21,685 nt of DNA from Bacillota bacterium (GTDB lineage: Bacteria > Bacillota > Clostridia > Lachnospirales > Lachnospiraceae). The notes beneath the pieces are model-generated. The model ran no database searches. It saw nothing but the letters and a program-made list of their open reading frames with translations, and was not told the origin of the DNA. The stretch's first letter is position 1. Each line of letters opens with the position of its first letter. The stretch covers positions 1-21,685 of the forward strand of contig JAIIAN010000027.1 in assembly GCA_022717655.1 (NCBI GenBank), read 5' to 3'. Shown here in pieces: positions 1 to 7,053 of the stretch. The translations under genes and the position numbers were made by a program.

Positions 1-1016
1 TCTCCTGTGGAAGCATATTTTGAGAAAATAATATGACCGGACTGTTCCCCTCCGAGAATGCATCCATTGTTTGTCATATATTCGTATACATATTTGTCTC
101 CGACTGCTGTCTTTTCGTAGGAAATTCCTTCTCTGTCACAGGCTTTATACAGCCCCAGATTGGACATAATTGTGGTAACAATCGTATTGTTGTTTAATTT
201 GCCCTGCTCTTTCATATATTTTCCACAGACATAAAGAATTAAGTCTCCATTGATTTCTTCGCCCTTATCATCTACTGCGATACAGCGGTCTGCATCTCCG
301 TCATAAGCAAATCCGACATCTAACTGATTGTCTTTTACAAACTGCTTTAAGACTTCAATATGGGTAGAACCACAGTTCATATTAATGTTTGTTCCATCCG
401 GTTCATTATTAATGACATAAGTTTTCGCACCTAATGCATCAAATACACTTTTTGCAATTGCAGAAGCGCTTCCGTTTGAGCAGTCCAGACCCACTCTTTT
501 GTTTTTAAATGCACGGGTCGGAATGGAAATCAAATATCCAATATAACGATTTCTTCCTGCTGAGAAATCTACAGTACGTCCAATGTCCTCTCTTTTTGCA
601 AATGGAAGTTCCGGTATTTTTCCATCAATGTATTCTTCGATTTTTGCTTCTACAGAAGCCTCTAACTTCTGTCCGTTTCCATTAATGACTTTAATTCCAT
701 TATCATAAAATGGATTGTGGCTTGCAGAAATCATAATTCCACAGTCAAATCCTTCGGTACGAACAACGTAGGAAACACTTGGAGTTGTCGTTACGTGCAG
801 TAAGTATACATCCGCACCAGACGCAGTCAAACCTGCTACCAGTGAATATTCAAACATATAACTGCTTCTTCTTGTATCTTTTCCGATTACAATCTGCGCT
901 TTGTGCGCCTGTCCATAGTACCATCCTAAAAAGCGTCCTACTTTATAAGCATGTTCTACTGTAAGATTTACATTTGCTTCTCCACGAAAACCATCTGTTC
1001 CAAAATACTTTCCCAT
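1..1016 (-). CDS. glmM: Phosphoglucosamine mutase, C-terminus cut by left edge
   Basis: Converts glucosamine-6-phosphate to glucosamine-1-phosphate in the cytoplasm, on the route to UDP-GlcNAc and peptidoglycan. About 338 codons are present of a family length near 450. The N-terminus is MGKYFGTDGFRGEANVNLT, with the FGTDGFRG motif of the family. The phosphoserine loop ISASHNP is at residues 96-102, with the catalytic Ser at about 99. The metal loop DGDADR and the sugar-binding motif GGEQSGHI follow, the latter close to the window edge. The phosphate-binding C-terminal domain lies outside the window. The ATG at 1014-1016 has AGGAGT about 8 bases upstream. It follows the nucleotidyltransferase gene by 50 bp and is probably co-transcribed with it. 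The FGTDGFRG start and loop sequences favour GlmM over a general phosphoglucomutase/phosphomannomutase. Confidence 0.95.
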   Translation of the reverse strand, partial: MGKYFGTDGFRGEANVNLTVEHAYKVGRFLGWYYGQAHKAQIVIGKDTRRSSYMFEYSLVAGLTASGADVYLLHVTTTPSVSYVVRTEGFDCGIMISASHNPFYDNGIKVINGNGQKLEASVEAKIEEYIDGKIPELPFAKREDIGRTVDFSAGRNRYIGYLISIPTRAFKNKRVGLDCSNGSASAIAKSVFDALGAKTYVINNEPDGTNINMNCGSTHIEVLKQFVKDNQLDVGFAYDGDADRCIAVDDKGEEINGDLILYVCGKYMKEQGKLNNNTIVTTIMSNLGLYKACDREGISYEKTAVGDKYVYEYMTNNGCILGGEQSGHIIFSKYASTG

Positions 1017-1066
1017 CGCTATTTACTCCTATCTTTTAAGATTAAGGTAATACTTAAAATTTCTTT

Positions 1067-1987
1067 TTATGCGTAAAGGTTCTGATTATAAATGCCTTTT
1101 TCTACCAGTTCTTCAAATGCTTTTGTCACTGCTTCTTTATCTTCCTGATAGGTCACTCCAAACCAGGTATCATTTGTCTTTAATACGGCAACATCTGCCT
1201 TATCTTCTTTGATTAAACCATCTACAACCGTTGGAAGTAAATACTCTTTTTTCAAATCTTTCGGTCTGCAGTTACTTAAAAATTCTACAAATCCTTTTTC
1301 TAATGTATCCATAAATGCGGGTGTCAGTCCCCACATATTCATGGATACCAGACTCTCTTCATCTAATGCACGGATACTTCCATCTTCAGCTTTTGTAACT
1401 GGTCCTTCTGGTGTTTTTTCGATGTTATAGGTTTCCTGAATTCCCACCAGATTCTTCTTTTCATCCAGTGCGCAGACACCTCTTGTCACACCGCCATTAT
1501 CACTTAAGGTATTTTTTAATACAAATCCCGCCATACAAATTTCGAGTTTATCTGCCGGTTCTTTTTCCGCTACCAGATATTCATGCAGTTTTACAAATGC
1601 TTCCTTTCCATAGTAATCATCTGCATTGATTACTACAAATGGCTCATTGATAACATCTTTTGCAGATAAAATTGCATGTCCGGTTCCCCACGGTTTGGTT
1701 CTTTCTTCTGGGCATTCAAATCCTTCCGGTAAATCTTTTACATCCTGAAATGCGTACTCTACTTCTGTAATTTTCTCAATACGATTTCCAATAATTTCAC
1801 GGAATTCTGCTTCAATGTCTTTTCGGATAATAAATACTACTTTGTTAAATCCTGCTTCCAATGCATCATGGATAGAGTAATCCATAATAATTTCTCCACT
1901 TGGTCCTACTTTTGCAAGCTGTTTAATTCCGCCTCCAAATCGACTTCCAATTCCTGCGGCCATAATAACTAATGACGTTTTCTTCAT
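1067..1987 (-). CDS. Sugar-phosphate nucleotidyltransferase family protein
   Basis: A 306-residue single-domain protein of the NTP_transferase (GT-A-like) fold. Such enzymes join a sugar-1-phosphate to an NTP and release pyrophosphate. The nucleotide-binding signature MAAGIGSRFGGGIKQL is at residues 9-24, with PWGTGHAI at 99-106 and the metal-binding acidic motif NADDYYG at 121-127. It lacks the left-handed beta-helix acetyltransferase domain of GlmU, and it is not a typical GalU, RmlA or GlgC by its motifs, so the substrate cannot be named. The start has GGAGA 8 bases upstream. It sits 66 bp after prfA and 50 bp before glmM. Position beside glmM makes an amino-sugar or cell-envelope sugar substrate plausible, but that is inference. 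Confidence 0.85.
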   Translation of the reverse strand: MKKTSLVIMAAGIGSRFGGGIKQLAKVGPSGEIIMDYSIHDALEAGFNKVVFIIRKDIEAEFREIIGNRIEKITEVEYAFQDVKDLPEGFECPEERTKPWGTGHAILSAKDVINEPFVVINADDYYGKEAFVKLHEYLVAEKEPADKLEICMAGFVLKNTLSDNGGVTRGVCALDEKKNLVGIQETYNIEKTPEGPVTKAEDGSIRALDEESLVSMNMWGLTPAFMDTLEKGFVEFLSNCRPKDLKKEYLLPTVVDGLIKEDKADVAVLKTNDTWFGVTYQEDKEAVTKAFEELVEKGIYNQNLYA

Positions 1988-2053
1988 CTTATCTTCTCCA
2001 TTATTCTTTTATACAGTTTATTCTGCTTGTTCTTTAGTTTCTGTTTTTACCTT

Positions 2054-3130
2054 TTATTCCTCACCCTGCAGATTACTCAGTTTGGCTGCCTGGTCTGCTG
2101 CAATCAGACTGTCGATAATTTCTTCAAGGTCTCCATTCATAATAGAATCTAAACGATGTAAAGTCAACTTAATTCTGTGGTCTGTTACTCGTCCCTGTGG
2201 AAAATTATAAGTTCTGATTTTTTCAGAACGATCTCCTGTACCAACCTGACTTCTTCTTGCTTCTGCTTCTTCATCATGTCTCTTTTCCAGTTCCATCTCA
2301 TATAGACGGGAACGCAGAATTTTCAATGCTTTATCTTTGTTCTTTAATTGTGATTTTTCATCCTGACAGGAAATAACGATTCCGGTCGGAATATGAGTCA
2401 GACGTACTGCGGAGTCTGTTGTGTTGACACACTGTCCTCCGTTTCCAGATGCACGGAATACATCAAATTTACAGTCATTCATATCCAGATGGAAATCAAT
2501 TTCTTCTGCTTCTGGCATAATTGCAACCGTAATCGTTGAAGTGTGAATACGTCCACCACTCTCTGTCTCCGGTACACGCTGTACACGATGTACACCACTT
2601 TCATATTTCAATTTGGAATACGCACCGCGTCCAGTAATCATAAAGGTAACTTCCTTAAATCCGCCGATTCCATTTTCATTTAAGCTGAGCATTTCTGTTT
2701 TCCAGTTCTGAGACTCGGCAAATTTCACATACATACGGTAAATTTCAGCAGCAAACAGCGCTGCTTCATCTCCACCTGCACCTGCACGAATTTCTACGAT
2801 TACGTTTTTCTCATCATTTGGGTCTTTCGGAAGTAATAAGATTTTCAATTCATGCTCTAACTCTTCGATTCGTTTTTTGGCATCGGAAAGTTCTTCTTTA
2901 AGCATTTCTTTCATCTCTTCGTCTGATTCTTCCTCTAACATCATCAGACTGTCCTCTACGGTTTGTTTGCAGTTTTTATACTCTGTATAAGCGTCTGCAA
3001 TCGGCTGTAAGTCACTTTGCTCTTTCATCAGTTTCTGAAATCTTGCAGTGTCATTTGCCACTGTCGGTTCATTTAATTCATTTAATACTTCTTCCAGACG
3101 AATTAAAATATCATCTAATTTATCAAACAT
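2054..3130 (-). CDS. prfA: Peptide chain release factor 1 (RF1)
   Basis: Recognises UAA and UAG in the ribosomal A site and triggers peptide release. The protein has 358 residues, normal for RF1. The stop-codon 'anticodon' tripeptide is PET at residues 187-189 (the PxT type of RF1, not the SPF of RF2). The catalytic GGQ is at 231-233 in GNGGQCVNTTDS; the residue after GGQ is Cys where most RF1s have His. The start chosen is the ATG at 3128-3130 (MFDKLDD), which has GGAGGA 5-7 bases upstream; an in-frame ATG 27 bases further up lies inside prmC and lacks such a site. The start overlaps the prmC stop by 8 bp, so the two are likely translationally coupled; PrmC methylates this GGQ glutamine. Confidence 0.97.
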   Translation of the reverse strand: MFDKLDDILIRLEEVLNELNEPTVANDTARFQKLMKEQSDLQPIADAYTEYKNCKQTVEDSLMMLEEESDEEMKEMLKEELSDAKKRIEELEHELKILLLPKDPNDEKNVIVEIRAGAGGDEAALFAAEIYRMYVKFAESQNWKTEMLSLNENGIGGFKEVTFMITGRGAYSKLKYESGVHRVQRVPETESGGRIHTSTITVAIMPEAEEIDFHLDMNDCKFDVFRASGNGGQCVNTTDSAVRLTHIPTGIVISCQDEKSQLKNKDKALKILRSRLYEMELEKRHDEEAEARRSQVGTGDRSEKIRTYNFPQGRVTDHRIKLTLHRLDSIMNGDLEEIIDSLIAADQAAKLSNLQGEE

Positions 3131-3986
3131 GGGATTCCTCCTGTTTTTTTCTTCCAATTACAACCCGGTCAAGTCCTGCCAAGTCTTTTACTACTCTTGT
3201 ATCTTTAAATTGTTTTTCTTTAAGCATCTGGCTGACAGCATCTCCCTGATTGTATCCAATCTCAAATGCCAGAATTCCTCCGGCATTTAAATAAGCTCCC
3301 GCCTGCCTTGTAATTTCACGATAAAAATACAAACCGTCTTTCTTACCATCCAGTGCCATTCTCGGCTCATGTTCCCTTACTTCTTCCATTAAGGTTTCAA
3401 TCACTGCACTCTCAATGTAAGGCGGGTTCGACACGATTATATCATACTTTCCATTTATGTGGGAAAATAAATTACTCAAACACCAGTCTGCTTTTAAATT
3501 CAGCAGACTGCCATTTTTTTTCGCAACTTCGAGTGCTTTTTCAGACAAATCTGCCCCAAGTCCCTCTGCTCCTTCTATATTGGCAAGCAGACTCAGCAAA
3601 ATACATCCACTGCCGGTACACATATCCAAAATTTTCGGTGCCTGCATGTTATACTTCTTTACAGCCGACAGCACTTCTTCTATCAACACTTCGGTATCCT
3701 GTCTTGGTATCAGCACATGTTCATTGACATAAAAAGGCAGACCGAAAAACCATGCCTCATGCGTAATCTGCTGAAGTGGAATATGGTTTGCCCTCTTTGC
3801 TAACAGACTGCGGTATGTTTCTGCTTTTTCTTCTTCTACCGTTTCATTTTGTTCCAGGAAAAAACGGGCACGGTCGATTTGAAATACAAATTCCATCAAC
3901 AGCCACGCATCCACCTCAAAATCCATTATCTCTGCCTTTTGAAGGATTTCTTTTCCCTCTAAAAGCAGAGTTCTATAAGTTATCAT
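3123..3986 (-). CDS. prmC: Release factor glutamine N5-methyltransferase
   Basis: S-adenosylmethionine-dependent enzyme that methylates the glutamine of the GGQ motif in release factors RF1 and RF2. The protein has 287 residues, typical of the family. An N-terminal helical domain (about 1-80) binds the release factor. It is followed by LIPRQDTE (92-99), the SAM-binding loop ILDMCTGSGC (119-128) and the catalytic NPPY at 187-190 in VSNPPY. The ATG at 3984-3986 has AGGAGAA 5 bases upstream. A longer reading frame exists but its extra 85 residues only read the upstream gene in another frame. It overlaps the DUF1385 gene by 14 bp upstream and prfA by 8 bp downstream, so the enzyme and its substrate are made from one mRNA. 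Confidence 0.96.
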   Translation of the reverse strand: MITYRTLLLEGKEILQKAEIMDFEVDAWLLMEFVFQIDRARFFLEQNETVEEEKAETYRSLLAKRANHIPLQQITHEAWFFGLPFYVNEHVLIPRQDTEVLIEEVLSAVKKYNMQAPKILDMCTGSGCILLSLLANIEGAEGLGADLSEKALEVAKKNGSLLNLKADWCLSNLFSHINGKYDIIVSNPPYIESAVIETLMEEVREHEPRMALDGKKDGLYFYREITRQAGAYLNAGGILAFEIGYNQGDAVSQMLKEKQFKDTRVVKDLAGLDRVVIGRKKQEESHV

Positions 3987-5007
3987 TGTTTTCTCCTGCT
4001 GTATCTGCCGTACGTTCTTTGGCTTCTGCTCTTTTAATTTTTTCTTCGGCATTTTCAAAATTTTCACACAGATATGCTTTCCAGTCAAACACTGCTTCCA
4101 CTGCCGTAATTGCAACTTCCACCATATCCGGTGTCGGTTCTTTTGTCGTAAGTTTCTGCATACAAAGTCCTGGCTTTGACAACAGTGCAACGACTTTATT
4201 TTCGCTGTTTCCGGCAAGACGTATAAATTCATACGAAACACCTGCTACAACCGGCACAAGCAGAACACGAATCACAACACGCATCCACATTGTTTTGACC
4301 GGCACAATCGCAAAAAATCCGATAAAGAAAATGATACTGATAATAATAACAAAAAACAGAAAACTAGTTCCGCATCGTTTATGAAAACGGGAACTCTTCA
4401 TTACATTTTCAACGGTAAGCGCTTTTCCGCTCTCGACGCAGTTAATACATTTATGTTCTGCTCCATGATACATAAAGACTCTTTGAATGTCCTGCATCTT
4501 GGAAATCAGAACCAGATACGCTAAAAACAGGGCAATTCGGATAAATGCCTCTGCCACTGTTACTGCGGACTCGCCTGAACCTACTTTTCTTAAAAGGCTT
4601 GCAATCAGATACGGAAGCACCATGAAAAGTCCAACTGATATCACTACAGAAAAAATCATCGTAATCGTCATTAAGACATTTTCCTGTTTTTTCTGTTTTG
4701 CCTCGTATTTTGTAAGTTCTTCCCCACTCAATGCCTCTTTTTTTACTTTTTCCTCTTCTTCCTCTTCAAAGAAAGAAGCAGAATACATCAGACATTTTGT
4801 ACCAATTACAAGGGAATCAATAAAACTAAACACACCTCTTATAATTGGCAGGGAGAGGATTTTTTTATTTTTCATGACGCTTTTGTAGTCTTCTACTTTT
4901 ACTTCGATTTCTTTATCCGGTTTACGGACTGCAATCGAGTAGACGTCTTTGTGGCGCATCATAATGCCTTCCATGACCGCCTGTCCACCAATATTGGATG
5001 ATTTCAT
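3973..5007 (-). CDS. DUF1385 (YqhQ-like) membrane protein of unknown function
   Basis: A 344-residue protein that opens with SSNIGGQAVMEGIMMRHKD, the N-terminal signature of the DUF1385 family. Visible features: an acidic run of six Glu at 81-86; hydrophobic, probably membrane-spanning segments at about 111-138, 155-171, 216-236 and 242-258; and a conserved-looking His/Cys cluster, HGAEHKCINC at 181-190 and HKRCG at 209-213, that could bind metal. The C-terminal 30 residues are charged. The start ATG at 5005-5007 has AGGAG 8 bases upstream; the longer frame running into rpmE has no such site. No biochemical role is established to my knowledge. The 14-bp overlap with prmC ties its expression to release-factor maturation, but a mechanistic link is speculation. 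Confidence 0.9.
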   Translation of the reverse strand: MKSSNIGGQAVMEGIMMRHKDVYSIAVRKPDKEIEVKVEDYKSVMKNKKILSLPIIRGVFSFIDSLVIGTKCLMYSASFFEEEEEEKVKKEALSGEELTKYEAKQKKQENVLMTITMIFSVVISVGLFMVLPYLIASLLRKVGSGESAVTVAEAFIRIALFLAYLVLISKMQDIQRVFMYHGAEHKCINCVESGKALTVENVMKSSRFHKRCGTSFLFFVIIISIIFFIGFFAIVPVKTMWMRVVIRVLLVPVVAGVSYEFIRLAGNSENKVVALLSKPGLCMQKLTTKEPTPDMVEVAITAVEAVFDWKAYLCENFENAEEKIKRAEAKERTADTAGENNDNL

Positions 5008-5025
5008 ACTATAAACTCCTCTTTT

Positions 5026-5062
5026 TTTCGTTTCCCATGACAAAATTTCATACAAAACGAAA
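5026..5062 (-). repeat. Inverted repeat just upstream of the DUF1385 ribosome binding site
   Basis: The arms TTTCGTTT (5026-5033) and AAACGAAA (5055-5062) are perfectly complementary over 8 bp. They enclose a small inner ATGA/TCAT pair. The distal arm overlaps the U-rich tail of the rpmE terminator and the proximal arm ends about 6 bases before the DUF1385 Shine-Dalgarno sequence. A role in read-through or translation is inference only. Confidence 0.45.
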
Positions 5063-5094
5063 GAAGAGGCTGAAGTCCGAAAACCCCAGCCTCT
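5054..5094 (-). terminator. Probable intrinsic terminator after rpmE
   Basis: In the minus-strand RNA, AGAGGCTG (5087-5094) pairs with CAGCCTCT (5065-5072) in an 8-bp stem with a 14-base loop. The following CTTTCGTTTTG is a weak, interrupted U tract. It starts 14 bp after the rpmE stop. The poor tail and the absence of a good promoter before DUF1385 suggest partial termination with read-through. Confidence 0.7.
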
Positions 5095-5107
5095 CTTATT
5101 TGTTTTC

Positions 5108-5311
5108 TTATTTGTCCATTCCGTATTTTTTATTGAATTTATCAATACGACCACGAGCCTGTGCAGCTTTCTGCTGTCCTGTATAGAATGGATGACATTT
5201 GGAGCAAACTTCAACACGAAGTTCTGGTTTTACAGAACGAGTTGTAAAAGTATTTCCGCAGTTGCATACTACTGTACATTCCTGATAATTTGGATGGATT
5301 CCTTCTTTCAT
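5108..5311 (-). CDS. rpmE: 50S ribosomal protein L31 (zinc-binding type)
   Basis: A protein of the large ribosomal subunit that helps bridge it to the small subunit. It has 67 residues from the ATG at 5309-5311. The four zinc-ligand cysteines of the C+ type are present at 16, 18, 36 and 39 (CNCG and CSKC, followed by HPFYTG). This is therefore the zinc form, not the cysteine-free form made under zinc starvation. The ATG is preferred because AGAGGTG lies 6 bases upstream; an in-frame GTG three codons earlier falls within that site. It is transcribed from its own promoter with a leader of about 125 nt and is followed by a terminator, so it is largely a single-gene unit between rho and the prmC-prfA group. 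Confidence 0.97.
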   Translation of the reverse strand: MKEGIHPNYQECTVVCNCGNTFTTRSVKPELRVEVCSKCHPFYTGQQKAAQARGRIDKFNKKYGMDK

Positions 5312-5345
5312 GATTTTCACCTCTTCTAAAAAATTTATTATTTAT

Positions 5346-5378
5346 ACTTTCCAGCGCCTAAGCGCATCCACACAAAGT
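5346..5378 (-). promoter_or_regulatory. Hairpin in the rpmE leader
   Basis: In the transcript ACTTT (5374-5378) can pair with AAAGT (5346-5350), enclosing a second helix GCGC/GCGC (5362-5365 with 5354-5357) closed by a 4-base loop. It is the only G/C-rich spot in an otherwise A/T-rich leader and sits about 35 bases before the start codon. Ribosomal-protein leaders have been proposed for L31 in several bacterial groups; whether this matches any of them was not tested. Confidence 0.4.
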
Positions 5379-5445
5379 TTCCATGGTAAACAGAATCTTC
5401 GATGGAGTATTTAATTTTGCGTTTTTAATTTCAAACAGCTTTTAA

Positions 5446-5474
5446 ATTATATCATAGTAATTTTGAAAATGCAA
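5446..5474 (-). promoter_or_regulatory. Sigma-A-type promoter of rpmE
   Basis: -35 TTGCAT at 5469-5474, a 17-bp spacer, and -10 TATAAT at 5446-5451 preceded by TGA, giving an extended -10 (TGnTATAAT). The predicted start of transcription is near 5439, giving a leader of about 125-130 nt. The -35 lies just before the rho stop codon. Confidence 0.85.
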
Positions 5475-5477
5475 GTC

Positions 5478-6896
5478 TTAATAGAGAAAACGTTGTTTTT
5501 TTACTGTCTGTACAAATTCCTTATTATCTTTTGTATGAGCAAACATATTTAAGATATTTTCAAGTGCCTCATCGGACTTCATTCCGTTTAAAGCTTTTCG
5601 CATAATATCCACTGCTTCAAGTTCTTCTTTACTTAATAATAAATCTTCTCTTCTCGTTCCAGATTTTACAATATCAATCGCAGGGAAGATTCGTTTTTCC
5701 TGAAGTTTTCGATTTAATACCAGCTCCATGTTTCCTGTTCCCTTAAATTCCTCGTAAACCACATCATCCATTTTACTTCCGGTATCCACTAGAGCCGTTG
5801 CAAGAATAGTCAGACTTCCTCCCTCTCTCATGTTTCTTGCTGCTCCAAAGAAACGTTTCGGCATGTGCAGCGCCGCTGGATCAAGACCACCGGAAAGTGT
5901 TCTTCCACTCGGTGGAACCGTAAGGTTATAGGCTCTTGCCAGTCTGGTAATGCTATCAATGAAAATAGTAACATCTTTTTTATGTTCCACCAGACGTTTT
6001 GCACGTTCAATTGTCATTTCTGACACACGTTTATGATGTTCTGGCAGTTCATCAAACGTAGAATAAATAATTTCCACATTGGAACCTTCAATTGCTTCTT
6101 TGATATCAGTTACTTCCTCTGGACGTTCATCAATCAATAAAATAATCAGATGCATCTCCGGATTGTTTTTCAAAATCGATTTTGCCACATCTTTTAATAA
6201 TGTAGTCTTCCCGGCTTTCGGAGGTGATACAATCATTCCTCTTTGACCTTTTCCAATTGGACTGACTAAATCTACCACACGCATGGCAACACTTCCACCT
6301 GGACGTTCTAAATGCAGACGTTCATTTGGAAAAATCGGTGTCATGTCCTCAAAGTTATAACGATGCATCTCATTTGGTTTGATTCCATTAATTGATGTCA
6401 CATAAAGCAGGGCAGAAAATTTTTCATTCTGGCTTTTTACACGAGTATTCCCCTTTAAAATATCCCCTGTCTTTAAATTAAATCTACGAATCTGGGACGG
6501 AGAAACATAGACATCATTTTCTCCTGGCAGATAATTATCGCTTCGGATAAATCCGTATCCATCTGGAAGCACTTCTAAAATTCCCTTTACACAAATTCCA
6601 CTGTCGAGTTCTGACTGTTCCATTGGCGGACGCTCTGAACGCCCTTCTACACGATTGTCCGTATGGTTGTCTGTACGATTTTCTATTTTCTTCTCAACAT
6701 GGCTTGTCTGTGGTACTTCTTCTTTTTTTACTTCCTGCTGAGTATTTAACGTAGTAGATTCCCTCTCCTCTTCATCTTCTTGCAGCAGTTTTTCTACCAA
6801 TTCGCTTTTTTTCAGAGTAGAAATACCTTTCATCCCCCTTGCCTTTGCAAGTTCTTTCAATGACCCTAGTGATAGGGACAAATACTTTTCTCTCAT
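5478..6896 (-). CDS. rho: Transcription termination factor Rho
   Basis: Hexameric RNA-dependent ATPase that ends transcription at Rho-dependent sites. With the start at 6896 it has 472 residues. Domains: SAP-like N-terminal helices (about 5-38); a hydrophilic, probably disordered linker (about 40-97) containing an NRTDNHTDNRVE repeat; a cold-shock-type RNA-binding domain (about 102-165); and the RecA-like motor, with Walker A PPKAGKTT at 225-232, DERPEE at 256-261, Walker B IFIDSITR at 311-318, the Q-loop region near SGRTLSGGLDP (330-340) and KSGTRRE near 411-417. The ATG at 6894-6896 (MREKY) is preferred because AAGAGGA precedes it by about 11 bases. An in-frame ATG at 6923 would add nine residues but has no Shine-Dalgarno site; the choice is not certain. 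Transcribed from its own promoter with a leader of about 110 nt. Confidence 0.96.
   Translation of the reverse strand: MREKYLSLSLGSLKELAKARGMKGISTLKKSELVEKLLQEDEEERESTTLNTQQEVKKEEVPQTSHVEKKIENRTDNHTDNRVEGRSERPPMEQSELDSGICVKGILEVLPDGYGFIRSDNYLPGENDVYVSPSQIRRFNLKTGDILKGNTRVKSQNEKFSALLYVTSINGIKPNEMHRYNFEDMTPIFPNERLHLERPGGSVAMRVVDLVSPIGKGQRGMIVSPPKAGKTTLLKDVAKSILKNNPEMHLIILLIDERPEEVTDIKEAIEGSNVEIIYSTFDELPEHHKRVSEMTIERAKRLVEHKKDVTIFIDSITRLARAYNLTVPPSGRTLSGGLDPAALHMPKRFFGAARNMREGGSLTILATALVDTGSKMDDVVYEEFKGTGNMELVLNRKLQEKRIFPAIDIVKSGTRREDLLLSKEELEAVDIMRKALNGMKSDEALENILNMFAHTKDNKEFVQTVKKQRFLY
6652..6687 (-). repeat. Short tandem repeat coding the Rho linker
   Basis: Three imperfect 12-bp units (6652-6663, 6664-6675, 6676-6687 on the plus strand: CGATTGTCCGTA, TGGTTGTCTGTA, CGATTTTCTATT) encode the polar NR-TDNH-TDNR stretch between Rho's N-terminal helices and its RNA-binding domain. 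The units keep frame, so copy number could vary without damaging the enzyme. Low-complexity linkers occur here in some other bacterial Rho proteins. Confidence 0.6.
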
Positions 6897-6964
6897 ATTA
6901 TTTATAATCCTCTTTTCAAGCATTACTATTTTTAGTTTTCATTCTTTTTAAATCATTAGGAAAT

Positions 6965-6981
6965 TTGTCAGACTCTGACAA
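6965..6981. promoter_or_regulatory. Perfect 17-bp palindrome in the rho leader (candidate operator or hairpin)
   Basis: TTGTCAGA-C-TCTGACAA reads as a perfect 8-1-8 inverted repeat. It lies about 31-47 bp downstream of the rho -10 box and about 70 bp before the start codon, that is, in the transcribed leader. As RNA it would form a 7-bp stem with a 3-base loop. It lacks a U tract, so it is not an intrinsic terminator. It could be a repressor site or a leader hairpin; no regulator is identified. Confidence 0.55.
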
Positions 6982-7011
6982 GAATTTAATATTTACCTTT
7001 GTATGAGCATA

Positions 7012-7040
7012 ATCATAACATAGTTTTTTTCAAAATGCAA
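7012..7040 (-). promoter_or_regulatory. Sigma-A-type promoter of rho
   Basis: -35 TTGCAT at 7035-7040, a 17-bp spacer, and -10 TATGAT at 7012-7017 preceded by TGT (extended -10). The same -35 hexamer, spacing and extended -10 occur at the rpmE promoter. The -35 sits 14 bp beyond the U-rich end of the structured rsmH terminator. A second TTGCAT occurs at 7050-7055 but has no matching -10 at the right distance. Confidence 0.8.
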
Positions 7041-7053
7041 AAAAATATTATGC

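Noticed and set aside
779..964. Small plus-strand frame near the left edge
   Set aside because: It lies antisense to glmM, with no supporting signals.
3987..4241. N-terminal extension of PrmC by 85 residues
   Set aside because: It only reads the end of DUF1385 in another frame; the ATG at 3986 has a good ribosome binding site and gives the family length.
3776..4384. Plus-strand open frame of about 200 codons
   Set aside because: It lies antisense to prmC and DUF1385, has no ribosome binding site or recognisable motif, and its composition is that of a shadow frame.
5008..5217. N-terminal extension of DUF1385 by 70 residues
   Set aside because: It crosses the rpmE terminator and rpmE itself out of frame; the conserved family start begins at 5007.
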